Part shown: piece after piece, positions 1 through 7,213 of the stretch
Numbering within the stretch: the stretch's first letter is position 1
Layout of the letters: each line of letters starts with the position of its first letter
NCBI RefSeq assembly: GCF_015550595.1
Contig: NZ_JADNBB010000027.1
Span: forward strand, 1-64,000
Direction: 5' to 3'
Length of the DNA stretch: 64,000 bases
Source of the DNA: Parabacteroides goldsteinii
GTDB taxonomy: Bacteria > Bacteroidota > Bacteroidia > Bacteroidales > Tannerellaceae
Made by a program: the position numbers and the translations under genes
Notes under the pieces: model-generated
Told to the model about the DNA's origin: nothing
Database searches by the model: none
Seen by the model: only the letters and a program-made list of their open reading frames with translations

Positions 1-1
1 T

Positions 2-49
2 CAGCTAAAGCAGACGGCAAATGAACCTGTAATGGCGGAGTCTCTTTGA
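2..49 (+). other. possible C-terminal tail of an upstream gene
   Basis: One plus-strand frame stays open from the window edge for 15 codons and stops at TGA 47-49, reading QLKQTANEPVMAESL. The composition is protein-like, but the stretch is far too short to identify. It is included because two terminator-like hairpins follow it with no other plus-strand gene in between. Confidence 0.2.
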
Positions 50-67
50 TAAGGGGATAGCTTCAAT

Positions 68-99
68 GATAGCTCATATCTGTCAAAAGGTGAGCTATC
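68..99. other. perfect 9-bp stem-loop without T-run
   Basis: The arm gatagctca at 68-76 is exactly complementary to tgagctatc at 91-99, with a 14-nt loop. No T-run follows on either strand, so it is a hairpin of unknown role just after the possible gene end at 49. Confidence 0.4.
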
Positions 100-157
100 T
101 CGACTCAATAAAAGGTAATTCAAATAATTTTGGATTATTCATATCGAACACATATTA

Positions 158-196
158 AAAAAGGGTAATCAACATAAGTCGATGACCCTTTTTATC
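158..196 (+). terminator. terminator-like hairpin
   Basis: The arm aaaaagggt (158-166) pairs exactly with acccttttt (185-193), giving a 9-bp stem whose 3' arm ends in a T-run. The A-rich 5' arm makes it potentially bidirectional. It probably ends transcription from a gene upstream of the window. Confidence 0.5.
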
Positions 197-252
197 TTGT
201 AAATATACGGATACAATACTGCGTGCGAAATATATAACAAGGAAAGGAATTG

Positions 253-276
253 ATGGGCCCTCCGATGAAGGAATGA
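253..276 (+). other. seven-codon open frame with good ribosome site (possible leader peptide)
   Basis: ATG at 253 is preceded by aaggaaagg at a normal Shine-Dalgarno distance and reads MGPPMKE before TGA. About 35 bases further on lies a strong terminator hairpin (314-344), upstream of the sigma gene at 467. Short frame plus terminator is the layout of a leader/attenuator or a small RNA, but seven codons may be chance and no regulated codon run is visible. Confidence 0.2.
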
Positions 277-310
277 ACCTTTTTCAGTGAGAACTTTTGT
301 TTTGAGATTA

Positions 311-354
311 GAAGGTACGGAGACTGAAAAGATGTCTCTGTACCTTTTTTTCTT
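311..354 (+). terminator. strong intrinsic terminator
   Basis: The arm ggtacggagac (314-324) pairs with gtctctgtacc (334-344) over 11 bp with one G-U pair. A run of seven T follows immediately. No protein gene precedes it on this strand inside the window except the seven-codon frame at 253, so the transcript it ends is either a small RNA or a leader of the sigma operon. Confidence 0.7.
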
Positions 355-435
355 TCTGTATCAGAGGAAATGTCCACTTTATTTCGGTTCTTTGCAAAAA
401 AAAATTGAAGTCGCATGCAGTATTCCCGCAGTCAT

Positions 436-443
436 TACATTTA
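436..443 (+). promoter_or_regulatory. possible -7 element for the sigma/OMP operon
   Basis: TACATTTA matches the Bacteroidetes -7 consensus TAnnTTTG at seven of eight positions and lies 23 bases before the sigma ATG. No clear -33 TTTG is present. Confidence 0.3.
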
Positions 444-466
444 TATAATAAACACGCGCGGCGTTG

Positions 467-1018
467 ATGGGTGAAGAAGAACTGATAAGGCAGTGTATGC
501 GGGGTGCAAATGCAGCCCGTAAAGAACTCTACGATACTTATGCCAAACAAATGTTAAACATTTGTTACCGGTATACAGGAGGTATGGACGTGGCGTATGA
601 TCTGTTGCATGACGGATTTCTGAAAGTCTTCTCCTCCTTCTCAAGTTTTACGTATCGTGGGGAAGGGAGTCTGAAAGCGTGGATGAGCCGTATTTTTGTG
701 AATACAGCACTGGAGTATCTTCGAAAGAAGGATGTACTCAAACAAATAGTCCCCCTTGATATGATTGCTGAAACAGAGGAGGAGCCTCCGGAGGAGATCG
801 AACAGATCCCGACGTCGGTTCTGATGCAATTCGTCCAGGAGTTACCGACAGGGTACCGCACCGTGTTTAACTTATATACATTTGAAGAACGAAGTCATAA
901 AGAGATTGCCGAGCTCTTACATATCAACGAACGATCATCGTCGTCGCAACTGTGTCGGGCAAAAGCAATGCTGGTAAAGAAAGTAAACGATTACATTCAG
1001 AAAGAAGCCGGAAAATGA
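467..1018 (+). CDS. ECF-type RNA polymerase sigma-70 factor
   Basis: 183-residue extracytoplasmic-function sigma factor that would direct RNA polymerase to a small set of promoters. Region 2 lies at about residues 20-90, with the typical aromatic helix and the segment WMSRIFVNTALEYLRKK. Region 4 (about 118-172) carries the helix-turn-helix ERSHKEIAELLHI followed by the Ser-rich SSSSQLCRAKA recognition segment. Length fits the family. ATG 467 is preferred over the in-frame TTG three bases upstream. The stop overlaps the ATG of the next gene (ATGA), so the two are translationally coupled. The next product has a cytoplasmic start and one membrane segment, so it may regulate this factor; that is inference. 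No classical zinc anti-sigma domain is present in the pair. Confidence 0.9.
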   Translation: MGEEELIRQCMRGANAARKELYDTYAKQMLNICYRYTGGMDVAYDLLHDGFLKVFSSFSSFTYRGEGSLKAWMSRIFVNTALEYLRKKDVLKQIVPLDMIAETEEEPPEEIEQIPTSVLMQFVQELPTGYRTVFNLYTFEERSHKEIAELLHINERSSSSQLCRAKAMLVKKVNDYIQKEAGK

Positions 1019-2316
1019 AAATGGAAGATAAATTAATACAGGAATACCGGATACGGGAAGTTGATTTTCAGCTGCCGTTACCGGAGGATGGCTGGGAAAA
1101 GCTCGAAGCAGCGTTTTCTGCTACTCCACATGTCCGTCGCTTCCCTTATCGTTGGTTGGCGGCAGCAGTGTCTTTTTTGGCAGTTTTAGGTTCGGCTCTT
1201 TACTTTATGGGGATAGATAAAGAGATAGAACCGGTCTTGTCGGATATCGTTCTTCCTGCTGAGCAGGGAAGTGGCATGCCTACTCCGGCTTTTGCGCCGA
1301 TGGAGGAAGTGAAACCGCAACCGGCAGCAAAACAACTGGTGGCTACCGTGCAAAAGAAAGAACCGGTATTACCGGGACTGACAGAAACGGTATCTGAAAT
1401 TTATATGTCTATCTCTGCTTATTTCCAAGCAGAGGTGGAAGAAGGGGATGTCGTGGTGAATAATTCGAACAGCCGTTCGGTTGTGGAACGTAGCGGTCAG
1501 TACGACTATGTTCCTGAGAAGAGTTATGAGACTTTGCCGAAGAAGGAATCTGCATCGGGCAAAGGATGGACATTCGGTTTATATGCCGGAAATATGTTTG
1601 ATCGTCATTCTTCTGCTACGGGAGGATTACAGATGTTGAATGGTTCGGCAACGCGTTTGGATGTAAGTGTGAATAATAACCCGGGTTCGGGAACTTTTGA
1701 AGATTATATGAAGAATGTGGCTTCGAATGCATCGAACTTCCGGGATCCGGGTGACTATTCCATGTTTGAACAGATAGCTGCTGCCAACTACCAGAAGCCC
1801 GCAGGGACGAAGGTAAAACACAAGTTCCCGCTTTCGGCAGGACTTTCGGTGAAGAAGAAGATTAATGACAAGTTTTCGGTGGAAAGCGGGTTGGTTTATA
1901 CCTTCCTTTCGTCGGAACTGTCGGCCGGTGAAGTAGACTTCTTTTCGCAGGAGCAGCGCCTGCATTATCTGGGGATTCCTTTGAAGGTGAATTACACCTT
2001 GTGGAAGAAAGACCGTTTGTCGGTTTACGCTTCTGCCGGAGGAATGGCGGAGATGTGTGTGGACGGTAGTCTGAATACGAATTATTACCTGAATAACGTT
2101 CGTGAACGTAAGAGTAAAACTGACCTTGATATAAACAAGATACAGTTGTCCGCTTTAGCTTCATTGGGTGTACAATATGACATATCTAAACCCGTTAGTA
2201 TCTATGCCGAACCCGGTATCGCCTATTATTTCGATGATAAGAGTGTGGTTGAGACGATCCGGAAAGAGCAGCCACTCTGTGCATCGGTACAATTCGGAGT
2301 TAGACTTTCATTTTGA
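1015..2316 (+). CDS. membrane-anchored protein with C-terminal outer-membrane beta-barrel
   Basis: 433-residue protein with an unusual layout. The first ~42 residues are charged and look cytoplasmic. One hydrophobic segment follows at about 46-66 (WLAAAVSFLAVLGSALYFM), then a Pro/Ser/Glu-rich linker to ~185. The C-terminal part alternates aromatic and small residues as in porin-family beta-barrels and ends in VQFGVRLSF, with the terminal Phe typical of outer-membrane proteins. The N-terminal layout resembles FecR-type or other anti-sigma factors, although no recognised anti-sigma domain is clear. ATG 1015 overlaps the sigma stop; an alternative ATG is at 1021. A plausible model is an anti-sigma/sensor fused to a barrel, regulating the upstream sigma factor; this is inferred from order and topology only. 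Confidence 0.7.
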   Translation: MKMEDKLIQEYRIREVDFQLPLPEDGWEKLEAAFSATPHVRRFPYRWLAAAVSFLAVLGSALYFMGIDKEIEPVLSDIVLPAEQGSGMPTPAFAPMEEVKPQPAAKQLVATVQKKEPVLPGLTETVSEIYMSISAYFQAEVEEGDVVVNNSNSRSVVERSGQYDYVPEKSYETLPKKESASGKGWTFGLYAGNMFDRHSSATGGLQMLNGSATRLDVSVNNNPGSGTFEDYMKNVASNASNFRDPGDYSMFEQIAAANYQKPAGTKVKHKFPLSAGLSVKKKINDKFSVESGLVYTFLSSELSAGEVDFFSQEQRLHYLGIPLKVNYTLWKKDRLSVYASAGGMAEMCVDGSLNTNYYLNNVRERKSKTDLDINKIQLSALASLGVQYDISKPVSIYAEPGIAYYFDDKSVVETIRKEQPLCASVQFGVRLSF

Positions 2317-2354
2317 TGAGATGTGATGATGATTTCCTGTACAGGGAAAAAGAT

Positions 2355-2393
2355 GAGCAGGGTTTCCGACGGGGAGCCCTGCTCTTTCTTTTT
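2355..2393 (+). terminator. intrinsic terminator after the beta-barrel gene
   Basis: gagcaggg (2355-2362) pairs with ccctgctc (2377-2384), followed by tttcttttt. It lies 38 bases after the plus-strand stop and before the convergent mrp gene. Confidence 0.75.
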
Positions 2394-2417
2394 CAGTTGA
2401 CTGTCATCTGTCCACTG

Positions 2418-3527
2418 TCAACTTTTACTGACATTAACTCGTTGTGTAGGAGCCATGTTTGCATTGCGGTAATTGATCTGTTCGACTACGTTTTCTGCCA
2501 GGTCGCGGAAAGCGGCTCCGGTGATCGTATCGGGGTTTAGGGCAACAGGTGTACCGTTGTCGCCTCCTTCACAGATACTTTGTACAATAGGTATTTGTCC
2601 TAACAGGGGAATATTCAGTTCTTCTGCCAGGCGTTTGGCTCCTTCTTTACCGAACAGGTAATATTTGTTTTCCGGGAGTTCGGCGGGGGTGAACCAGGCC
2701 ATGTTTTCAACCAATCCCAAGACAGGAACATTTATCTTTTCGCCGGTAAACATGCTGATACCTTTACGGGCATCCGCCAGGGCAACTTCCTGCGGTGTGC
2801 TGACAACGATAGCACCGGTGATAGCCAGTGTCTGCACCATTGTCAGGTGAATATCACTTGTTCCCGGTGGCAGGTCGATCAGGAAATAATCGAGGTCGCC
2901 CCAGTTGGCATCGCCGATCAGCTGCTTCAAAGCGTTGCTTGCCATAGCACCGCGCCATAGAACGGCATCTTCTTTATTCACGAAGAAACCGATCGACAGC
3001 AGTTTGACTCCGTAGTTCTCTGCCGGCTGGATCAAATCGCGTCCGTCAACCTCTTCCATATAAGGACGGGCGTCCTCTACATTGAACATCTTAGGCTGTG
3101 AAGGGCCGAAAATATCGGCATCCAGCAAACCTACCTTATAACCGAGACCGGCCAGCGCCACAGCCAGGTTGGCGGCAACCGTACTTTTACCTACACCTCC
3201 CTTTCCGGAAGATACGGCAATGATATTTTTTACCTGCGGAAGCAGTTTGTCCGGTTCGGGACGCGCTGCCTGACGTGCCAGCACTTCGATGTTTCCTTTG
3301 ATGTCGACCTCTTCACCCACATAGGTAAGGATAGCTGTTTCGGCAGCCTTTACGACTGATTTGATAAACGGATCGTTAGGTTTCTCGAAAAGGAGTGAGA
3401 AGCTTACCTTATTGCCGTCGATCCGTATGTTGTCTTCTACCATGCCCATTTCGACAAGGTCTTTCCCTGTCCCCGGGTAACGCACTTTAGCTAGTGCGTC
3501 CATGATTAGCTTAGGATATATTGCCAT
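2418..3527 (-). CDS. mrp: Mrp/ApbC-family P-loop ATPase, iron-sulfur cluster carrier
   Basis: 369-residue cytoplasmic ATPase of the Mrp/NBP35 family, which carries and transfers iron-sulfur clusters to apoproteins. An N-terminal MIP18/DUF59-like domain spans about residues 1-85. The deviant Walker A motif GKGGVGKS is at 108-115 and is followed by LLDADIFGPSQP. The segment after VENMAWF, where ApbC-type proteins normally carry a CxxC cluster-binding pair, reads TPAELPENKYYLFG and has no cysteine. I recall the same in other Bacteroidales Mrp proteins, so it looks like a clade trait rather than a defect. ATG 3527 starts the conserved family N-terminus; an upstream in-frame extension overlaps trmB and is not conserved-looking. 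It lies 25 bp after trmB and is probably co-transcribed. Confidence 0.9.
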   Translation of the reverse strand: MAIYPKLIMDALAKVRYPGTGKDLVEMGMVEDNIRIDGNKVSFSLLFEKPNDPFIKSVVKAAETAILTYVGEEVDIKGNIEVLARQAARPEPDKLLPQVKNIIAVSSGKGGVGKSTVAANLAVALAGLGYKVGLLDADIFGPSQPKMFNVEDARPYMEEVDGRDLIQPAENYGVKLLSIGFFVNKEDAVLWRGAMASNALKQLIGDANWGDLDYFLIDLPPGTSDIHLTMVQTLAITGAIVVSTPQEVALADARKGISMFTGEKINVPVLGLVENMAWFTPAELPENKYYLFGKEGAKRLAEELNIPLLGQIPIVQSICEGGDNGTPVALNPDTITGAAFRDLAENVVEQINYRNANMAPTQRVNVSKS

Positions 3528-3552
3528 AATATAGATTGTATAATTGGTTGTC

Positions 3553-4311
3553 TTATTTGCCGGAAGCCAGTGCGCTGCGCTTGCTCCGGTTGAAACTGCG
3601 GTAGGGATCGAGTTCGATCTCAACATCCGGTTCGATCAGTTCATCTCTTTCCTCACAAACAAACTTGATGTATTTGATGTTCAGTCCGCGATCGAGCCAT
3701 TGCTGTTCATAATAGGTTTTGATAGACAGGATATCGTCTACCAGATCCGAATGATACAGATCGTTGTGACTGAACAATACGGGATATTTGTTGGCTTTCA
3801 CCATTTCGCAGGTGTACGTATACATGAAATTGCTGTCGGTCTTGAGGTGGATAATGCCGTCGCCGGACAGTATTTCGCGGTACATTTTCATGAAGCGGGT
3901 GGATGTCAGGCGCTTGTTTACTTTTTTCATCTGCGGATCGGGGAAGGTAAGCCATATTTCGGCAACCTCACCGGCTGCGAAGAAATGGGAGATCAGTTCG
4001 ATGCTGGTCCGGAGGAAAGCAACATTGGTCATTCCCGATTCGTAAGAGTCTTTGGCTCCGGTCCACATGCGTGCACCTTTGATGTCTACGCCGATAAAGT
4101 TCTTATCGGGAAACAACCGTGCCAGTCCCACTGTATATTCACCTTTACCGCAACCCAATTCAAGCACGATCGGATTGTCATTCTTGAAAAACTCCTTGTG
4201 CCAGTGTCCTTTCAACTCGAATCCTTTCTCTTGCAGAACGGCAAACGGATACTGGAAAACATGCGGATATTCCGCCATATCGTCAAACTTTGCTAACTTA
4301 TTTTTTCCCAT
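3553..4311 (-). CDS. trmB: tRNA (guanine-N7-)-methyltransferase
   Basis: 252-residue SAM-dependent enzyme that methylates G46 in the tRNA variable loop. The Rossmann SAM-binding motif [11 protein letters not shown] lies near residues 50-60 and the acidic loop [10 protein letters not shown] follows. The family signature [13 protein letters not shown] sits near residue 125 and matches the FPDPW-type substrate-binding motif of TrmB. ATG 4311 gives the usual N-terminus. The first codons overlap the last 14 bases of the LytTR regulator gene, so trmB is likely expressed as part of that operon, an odd pairing of signalling and tRNA modification. Confidence 0.93.
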   Translation of the reverse strand: MGKNKLAKFDDMAEYPHVFQYPFAVLQEKGFELKGHWHKEFFKNDNPIVLELGCGKGEYTVGLARLFPDKNFIGVDIKGARMWTGAKDSYESGMTNVAFLRTSIELISHFFAAGEVAEIWLTFPDPQMKKVNKRLTSTRFMKMYREILSGDGIIHLKTDSNFMYTYTCEMVKANKYPVLFSHNDLYHSDLVDDILSIKTYYEQQWLDRGLNIKYIKFVCEERDELIEPDVEIELDPYRSFNRSKRSALASGK

Positions 4312-5017
4312 GGTGCAAAGATAATACAAATTCATCAAAGAAGATATCGCGGTAATTGTTGCCGATGGCTATTTCGTATTTGTCGATGTAGATATCGTTA
4401 TTGTCGAAAGAGGCTATTTGTTGGGTGTTGACGATGTAAGAACGGTTTACCCGCAGGAATACTTTGGGAAGTAGTTCGTGTATCGCTTTCATGCTGGTTT
4501 TGGTGATGATGCGCTGGTCGGGAAGTTGAATGATTACATAATCTTTTAACCCCTCGATGAACAATATATCCTTAAAATTGACTTTGAAGAAACGACGTTC
4601 GGACTTGACAAACATGAACTCGCTTTGGACGTTCTCTATGTTTTCCTTTTCTTCCGTAAGTAGAAGCGCATGATATGATTTGGCTTTCTCTACCGCTTTC
4701 TGGAACCTATCGAAGATAATCGGTTTCACCAGGTAATCGACGGCATCCACTTCGTAACTGTCGATTGCATACTCAGCATAAGCGGTTGTGAATATAACAA
4801 GTGTGCTTTTAGGAATGGTACGGGCGAAGTCCAGTCCGGTCACTTTGGGCATGCGGATATCCAGAAATATCAGGTCGATCGGGTGCTCTTTGATAAACCG
4901 GGCAGCCGAAGTGGCATTATTGAAACTACCGGCCAGTGTCAGTCCTCCGGTTTCATTTATCAGCATCTCTACCGCTTCACGGGCCAGAGGTTCGTCGTCT
5001 ACGATGATACAGTTCAT
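4298..5017 (-). CDS. LytTR-family response regulator
   Basis: 239-residue two-component response regulator. The receiver domain (1-~120) has the acidic pair in CIIVDDEP, the phosphoacceptor aspartate in LIFLDIRMP, the conserved Thr in [12 protein letters not shown] and the Lys in YLVKPI. A LytTR DNA-binding domain (~135-235) follows, with [20 protein letters not shown] and the later RVNRSYIVN motif. It overlaps the kinase gene by ATGA, so 5014-6078 is its obvious partner. Target genes are unknown; the upstream TonB-dependent receptor is a candidate by proximity. Confidence 0.93.
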   Translation of the reverse strand: MNCIIVDDEPLAREAVEMLINETGGLTLAGSFNNATSAARFIKEHPIDLIFLDIRMPKVTGLDFARTIPKSTLVIFTTAYAEYAIDSYEVDAVDYLVKPIIFDRFQKAVEKAKSYHALLLTEEKENIENVQSEFMFVKSERRFFKVNFKDILFIEGLKDYVIIQLPDQRIITKTSMKAIHELLPKVFLRVNRSYIVNTQQIASFDNNDIYIDKYEIAIGNNYRDIFFDEFVLSLHHGKK

Positions 5018-6078
5018 AAGTCCAGGTGTAAATTAACGGTGTAACTTTGTTTATCTTCTATGATTTCTAGCGAATGGCGGTCGGGATACAGTAAATCCAA
5101 TCGTCGCCTGATGTTTTTCAGGCCCAGTCCGCCGATACGGTTGTCTTTTTCTTCCTCTTCGGCAGGCTTCGAGTTTTCACACCGGAAGGTCAACCGGTTA
5201 TCCTGCACATTGAAAGAAAGATATACAAACGAAGCATTCTCCCCGTCCGTATTATGTTTGACTGCATTTTCTACAAAAGGGATAAACAACAGAGGTGGTA
5301 GCCATACACCGTTGATATCGCCCTCTTTGGCGATGGTATAATTGAACTTATCCCGGCGAATCTTCTCCAGGTTCAGGAAATCACTCATAAAACGAATGTC
5401 AGAACTGAGTTGTATCCTGTCTTGGGCACTGTCGTTGAACTGGTAACGCAACAGGTCTTCCAATTTGAACAACACATCTGCAGCTTCGTCACGTCCTTTC
5501 CTGATCAATACATATACATTGTTCAGCATATTGAACAGGAAGTGCGGATTGATCTGGCTTTTCAGGAATTTCAGTTCCGATTGCAGGGTGGCGGCTTCCA
5601 GTTCACCGACACGCTGGTTGTTGCTGATCCAATGTTTAAAGAGCATCATAGCAGAAGAACCGGCAACCAACAAACCACTGGATATCGTTGATGACAGGAT
5701 ATTTAACCAGATTACCGACTGGCTGGTAGGCAGATTCTCGAACCGTGTATCTTCGAAAAGTGTTTGGAGAGACCCTAATATCACAATCGATACAAGAATC
5801 AGAGTAAGTGCCGTGGTCAGGTAGAGAAGTAGATGCCCTTTGAGTAGAAACCGTGGCACCAATACATAAGCATTTGCATAAATGAGCATATTAATGATCA
5901 GGAAATAACAGATCCATGAACGGATACGTGCCGGAGTAATGATCAGCTTGTCCGGCGTATCCCAGAATACATTGATCGTGATAAGAAAAACAACCAGTTG
6001 CAACAGGAGATGCCTGTAAATTCTTTTCCGTGGACTTAACAGGAAATCAGATACTATATAATCTATATTATTTGCCAT
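5014..6078 (-). CDS. LytS-type sensor histidine kinase
   Basis: 354-residue membrane histidine kinase of the His_kinase (LytS/YehU) class. Four hydrophobic segments fill residues ~20-150 with no large periplasmic domain. The phosphorylation motif INPHFLFN includes His179. The ATPase part has the N-box IPFVENAVKHN and the glycine box GGLGLKNIRRRL, so it looks catalytically complete. It would sense a membrane or envelope signal and phosphorylate the overlapping LytTR regulator. Its start overlaps the end of the degenerate paralogue 6068-7150 by 11 bp. The two kinases align along their length, which suggests an old tandem duplication. Confidence 0.92.
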   Translation of the reverse strand: MANNIDYIVSDFLLSPRKRIYRHLLLQLVVFLITINVFWDTPDKLIITPARIRSWICYFLIINMLIYANAYVLVPRFLLKGHLLLYLTTALTLILVSIVILGSLQTLFEDTRFENLPTSQSVIWLNILSSTISSGLLVAGSSAMMLFKHWISNNQRVGELEAATLQSELKFLKSQINPHFLFNMLNNVYVLIRKGRDEAADVLFKLEDLLRYQFNDSAQDRIQLSSDIRFMSDFLNLEKIRRDKFNYTIAKEGDINGVWLPPLLFIPFVENAVKHNTDGENASFVYLSFNVQDNRLTFRCENSKPAEEEEKDNRIGGLGLKNIRRRLDLLYPDRHSLEIIEDKQSYTVNLHLDL

Positions 6079-7150
6079 GCGTATTCAATTTTAATAGAAT
6101 AGTACTTGTTCCCATCTCTTTGTCCTGCGTAACGGATAATGAATAATTGTCCGGATAAAGAAGGTCGAGGTGTGTTGTGAAGCCATCCAATTCTTTGATT
6201 GCCGGTGTATCGGTATCATCGAACCGGCAGGTGATAGAAATCAGCTGGTTTTCCCGGCTTACCTGCAAGAGTACAGATGGACGGCTTGTTTGTTTCCCGG
6301 TTCTTTTCAAGGCGTACTGAATAATCGGCACAAGCAGGAGGGGAGGAATAAGCACTCCCCTCAGTTCCGTTTCCGATACAATCCGGTAATCGAACGAATC
6401 GGAATAAAACTTCTCCAATGCCAGGTAATTATTAAGAAAAGAGATTTCAGAATTTAATAATACCTTATCGCGTGCCCCGTCATACAGCTGGTAACGTAGT
6501 AACTGGCTTAACCGTAACACCATATCCGCCGCTTTCTCCGGTTCGCTTTTCGATAACACGGCAGTCCGGTTTAATGTATTGAATAGTAACGATGGATTCA
6601 CCTGTTCTTTCAGGTTATCCACTTCCGACTGTATCTGTTTCTTTTCCAGTAGGTTTACCCGCTGGTTTTCTGTCATCCAATGTCTTAGTAACACGGTCAT
6701 GGAGATACCGGTGATACAGATCATGTTCAGCATGAAGTCCGACAAACTATCCAGAATACTGACTATATTGAAGTAAGAACTTCTGATCGGAGGAATACCG
6801 GATGAAGTGAATATCCAGTATTCCTGCACATACCGTATCGATATAAGCAGTAAGATGGAACTGGCGGAATAAATGATATAAGTCAGGTACCTCTTTTTTA
6901 GCAATAATCCGGGTACAAGCAGATAGAGATGGAGATAACCGACTATAACATAGGAAATCAGTGTACTGAAACCTGCCAGGTAAACATAATTATCCAATAA
7001 CTCAACTCTTGTTCCGTATGTATAGATGTTCTGGTTGAGTGATACTGCCGCTACTGCCACGAGCAACAGGATATGACGCGCTATTCTGTATCTGGAACTG
7101 ACCAGAAACCGATACAGGAAAGTTTGTTTATTAATAGGGTTGTCTGTCAT
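6068..7150 (-). CDS. degenerate LytS-type histidine kinase (probable pseudokinase)
   Basis: 360-residue paralogue of the adjacent kinase with the same four-segment membrane part (~25-155) and linker. Catalytic residues have drifted. The phospho-acceptor motif reads VNPSLLFN, with Ser187 (codon 6590-6592) where the partner has His. The N-box reads IPIIQYALKR instead of an EN-containing motif. The glycine box is lost (DGFTTHLDLLYP). The frame is intact and the membrane region and dimerisation helix are preserved, so this is not simple decay. By analogy with other pseudokinases it could heterodimerise with the intact kinase as a signal-binding subunit. A -7-like CGAAATTA (minus TAATTTCG) at 7175-7182 could start transcription here. 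Confidence 0.8.
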   Translation of the reverse strand: MTDNPINKQTFLYRFLVSSRYRIARHILLLVAVAAVSLNQNIYTYGTRVELLDNYVYLAGFSTLISYVIVGYLHLYLLVPGLLLKKRYLTYIIYSASSILLLISIRYVQEYWIFTSSGIPPIRSSYFNIVSILDSLSDFMLNMICITGISMTVLLRHWMTENQRVNLLEKKQIQSEVDNLKEQVNPSLLFNTLNRTAVLSKSEPEKAADMVLRLSQLLRYQLYDGARDKVLLNSEISFLNNYLALEKFYSDSFDYRIVSETELRGVLIPPLLLVPIIQYALKRTGKQTSRPSVLLQVSRENQLISITCRFDDTDTPAIKELDGFTTHLDLLYPDNYSLSVTQDKEMGTSTILLKLNTHGK

Positions 7151-7213
7151 ATAGCGGTATCCTCTTTAAGTGTCCGAAATTACTATTTTATTTGTTACCA
7201 GTCTGCAAAACGG

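Noticed and set aside
2313-2540. Plus-strand frame after the beta-barrel gene
   Set aside because: It spans a clear terminator and reads antisense into the end of mrp.
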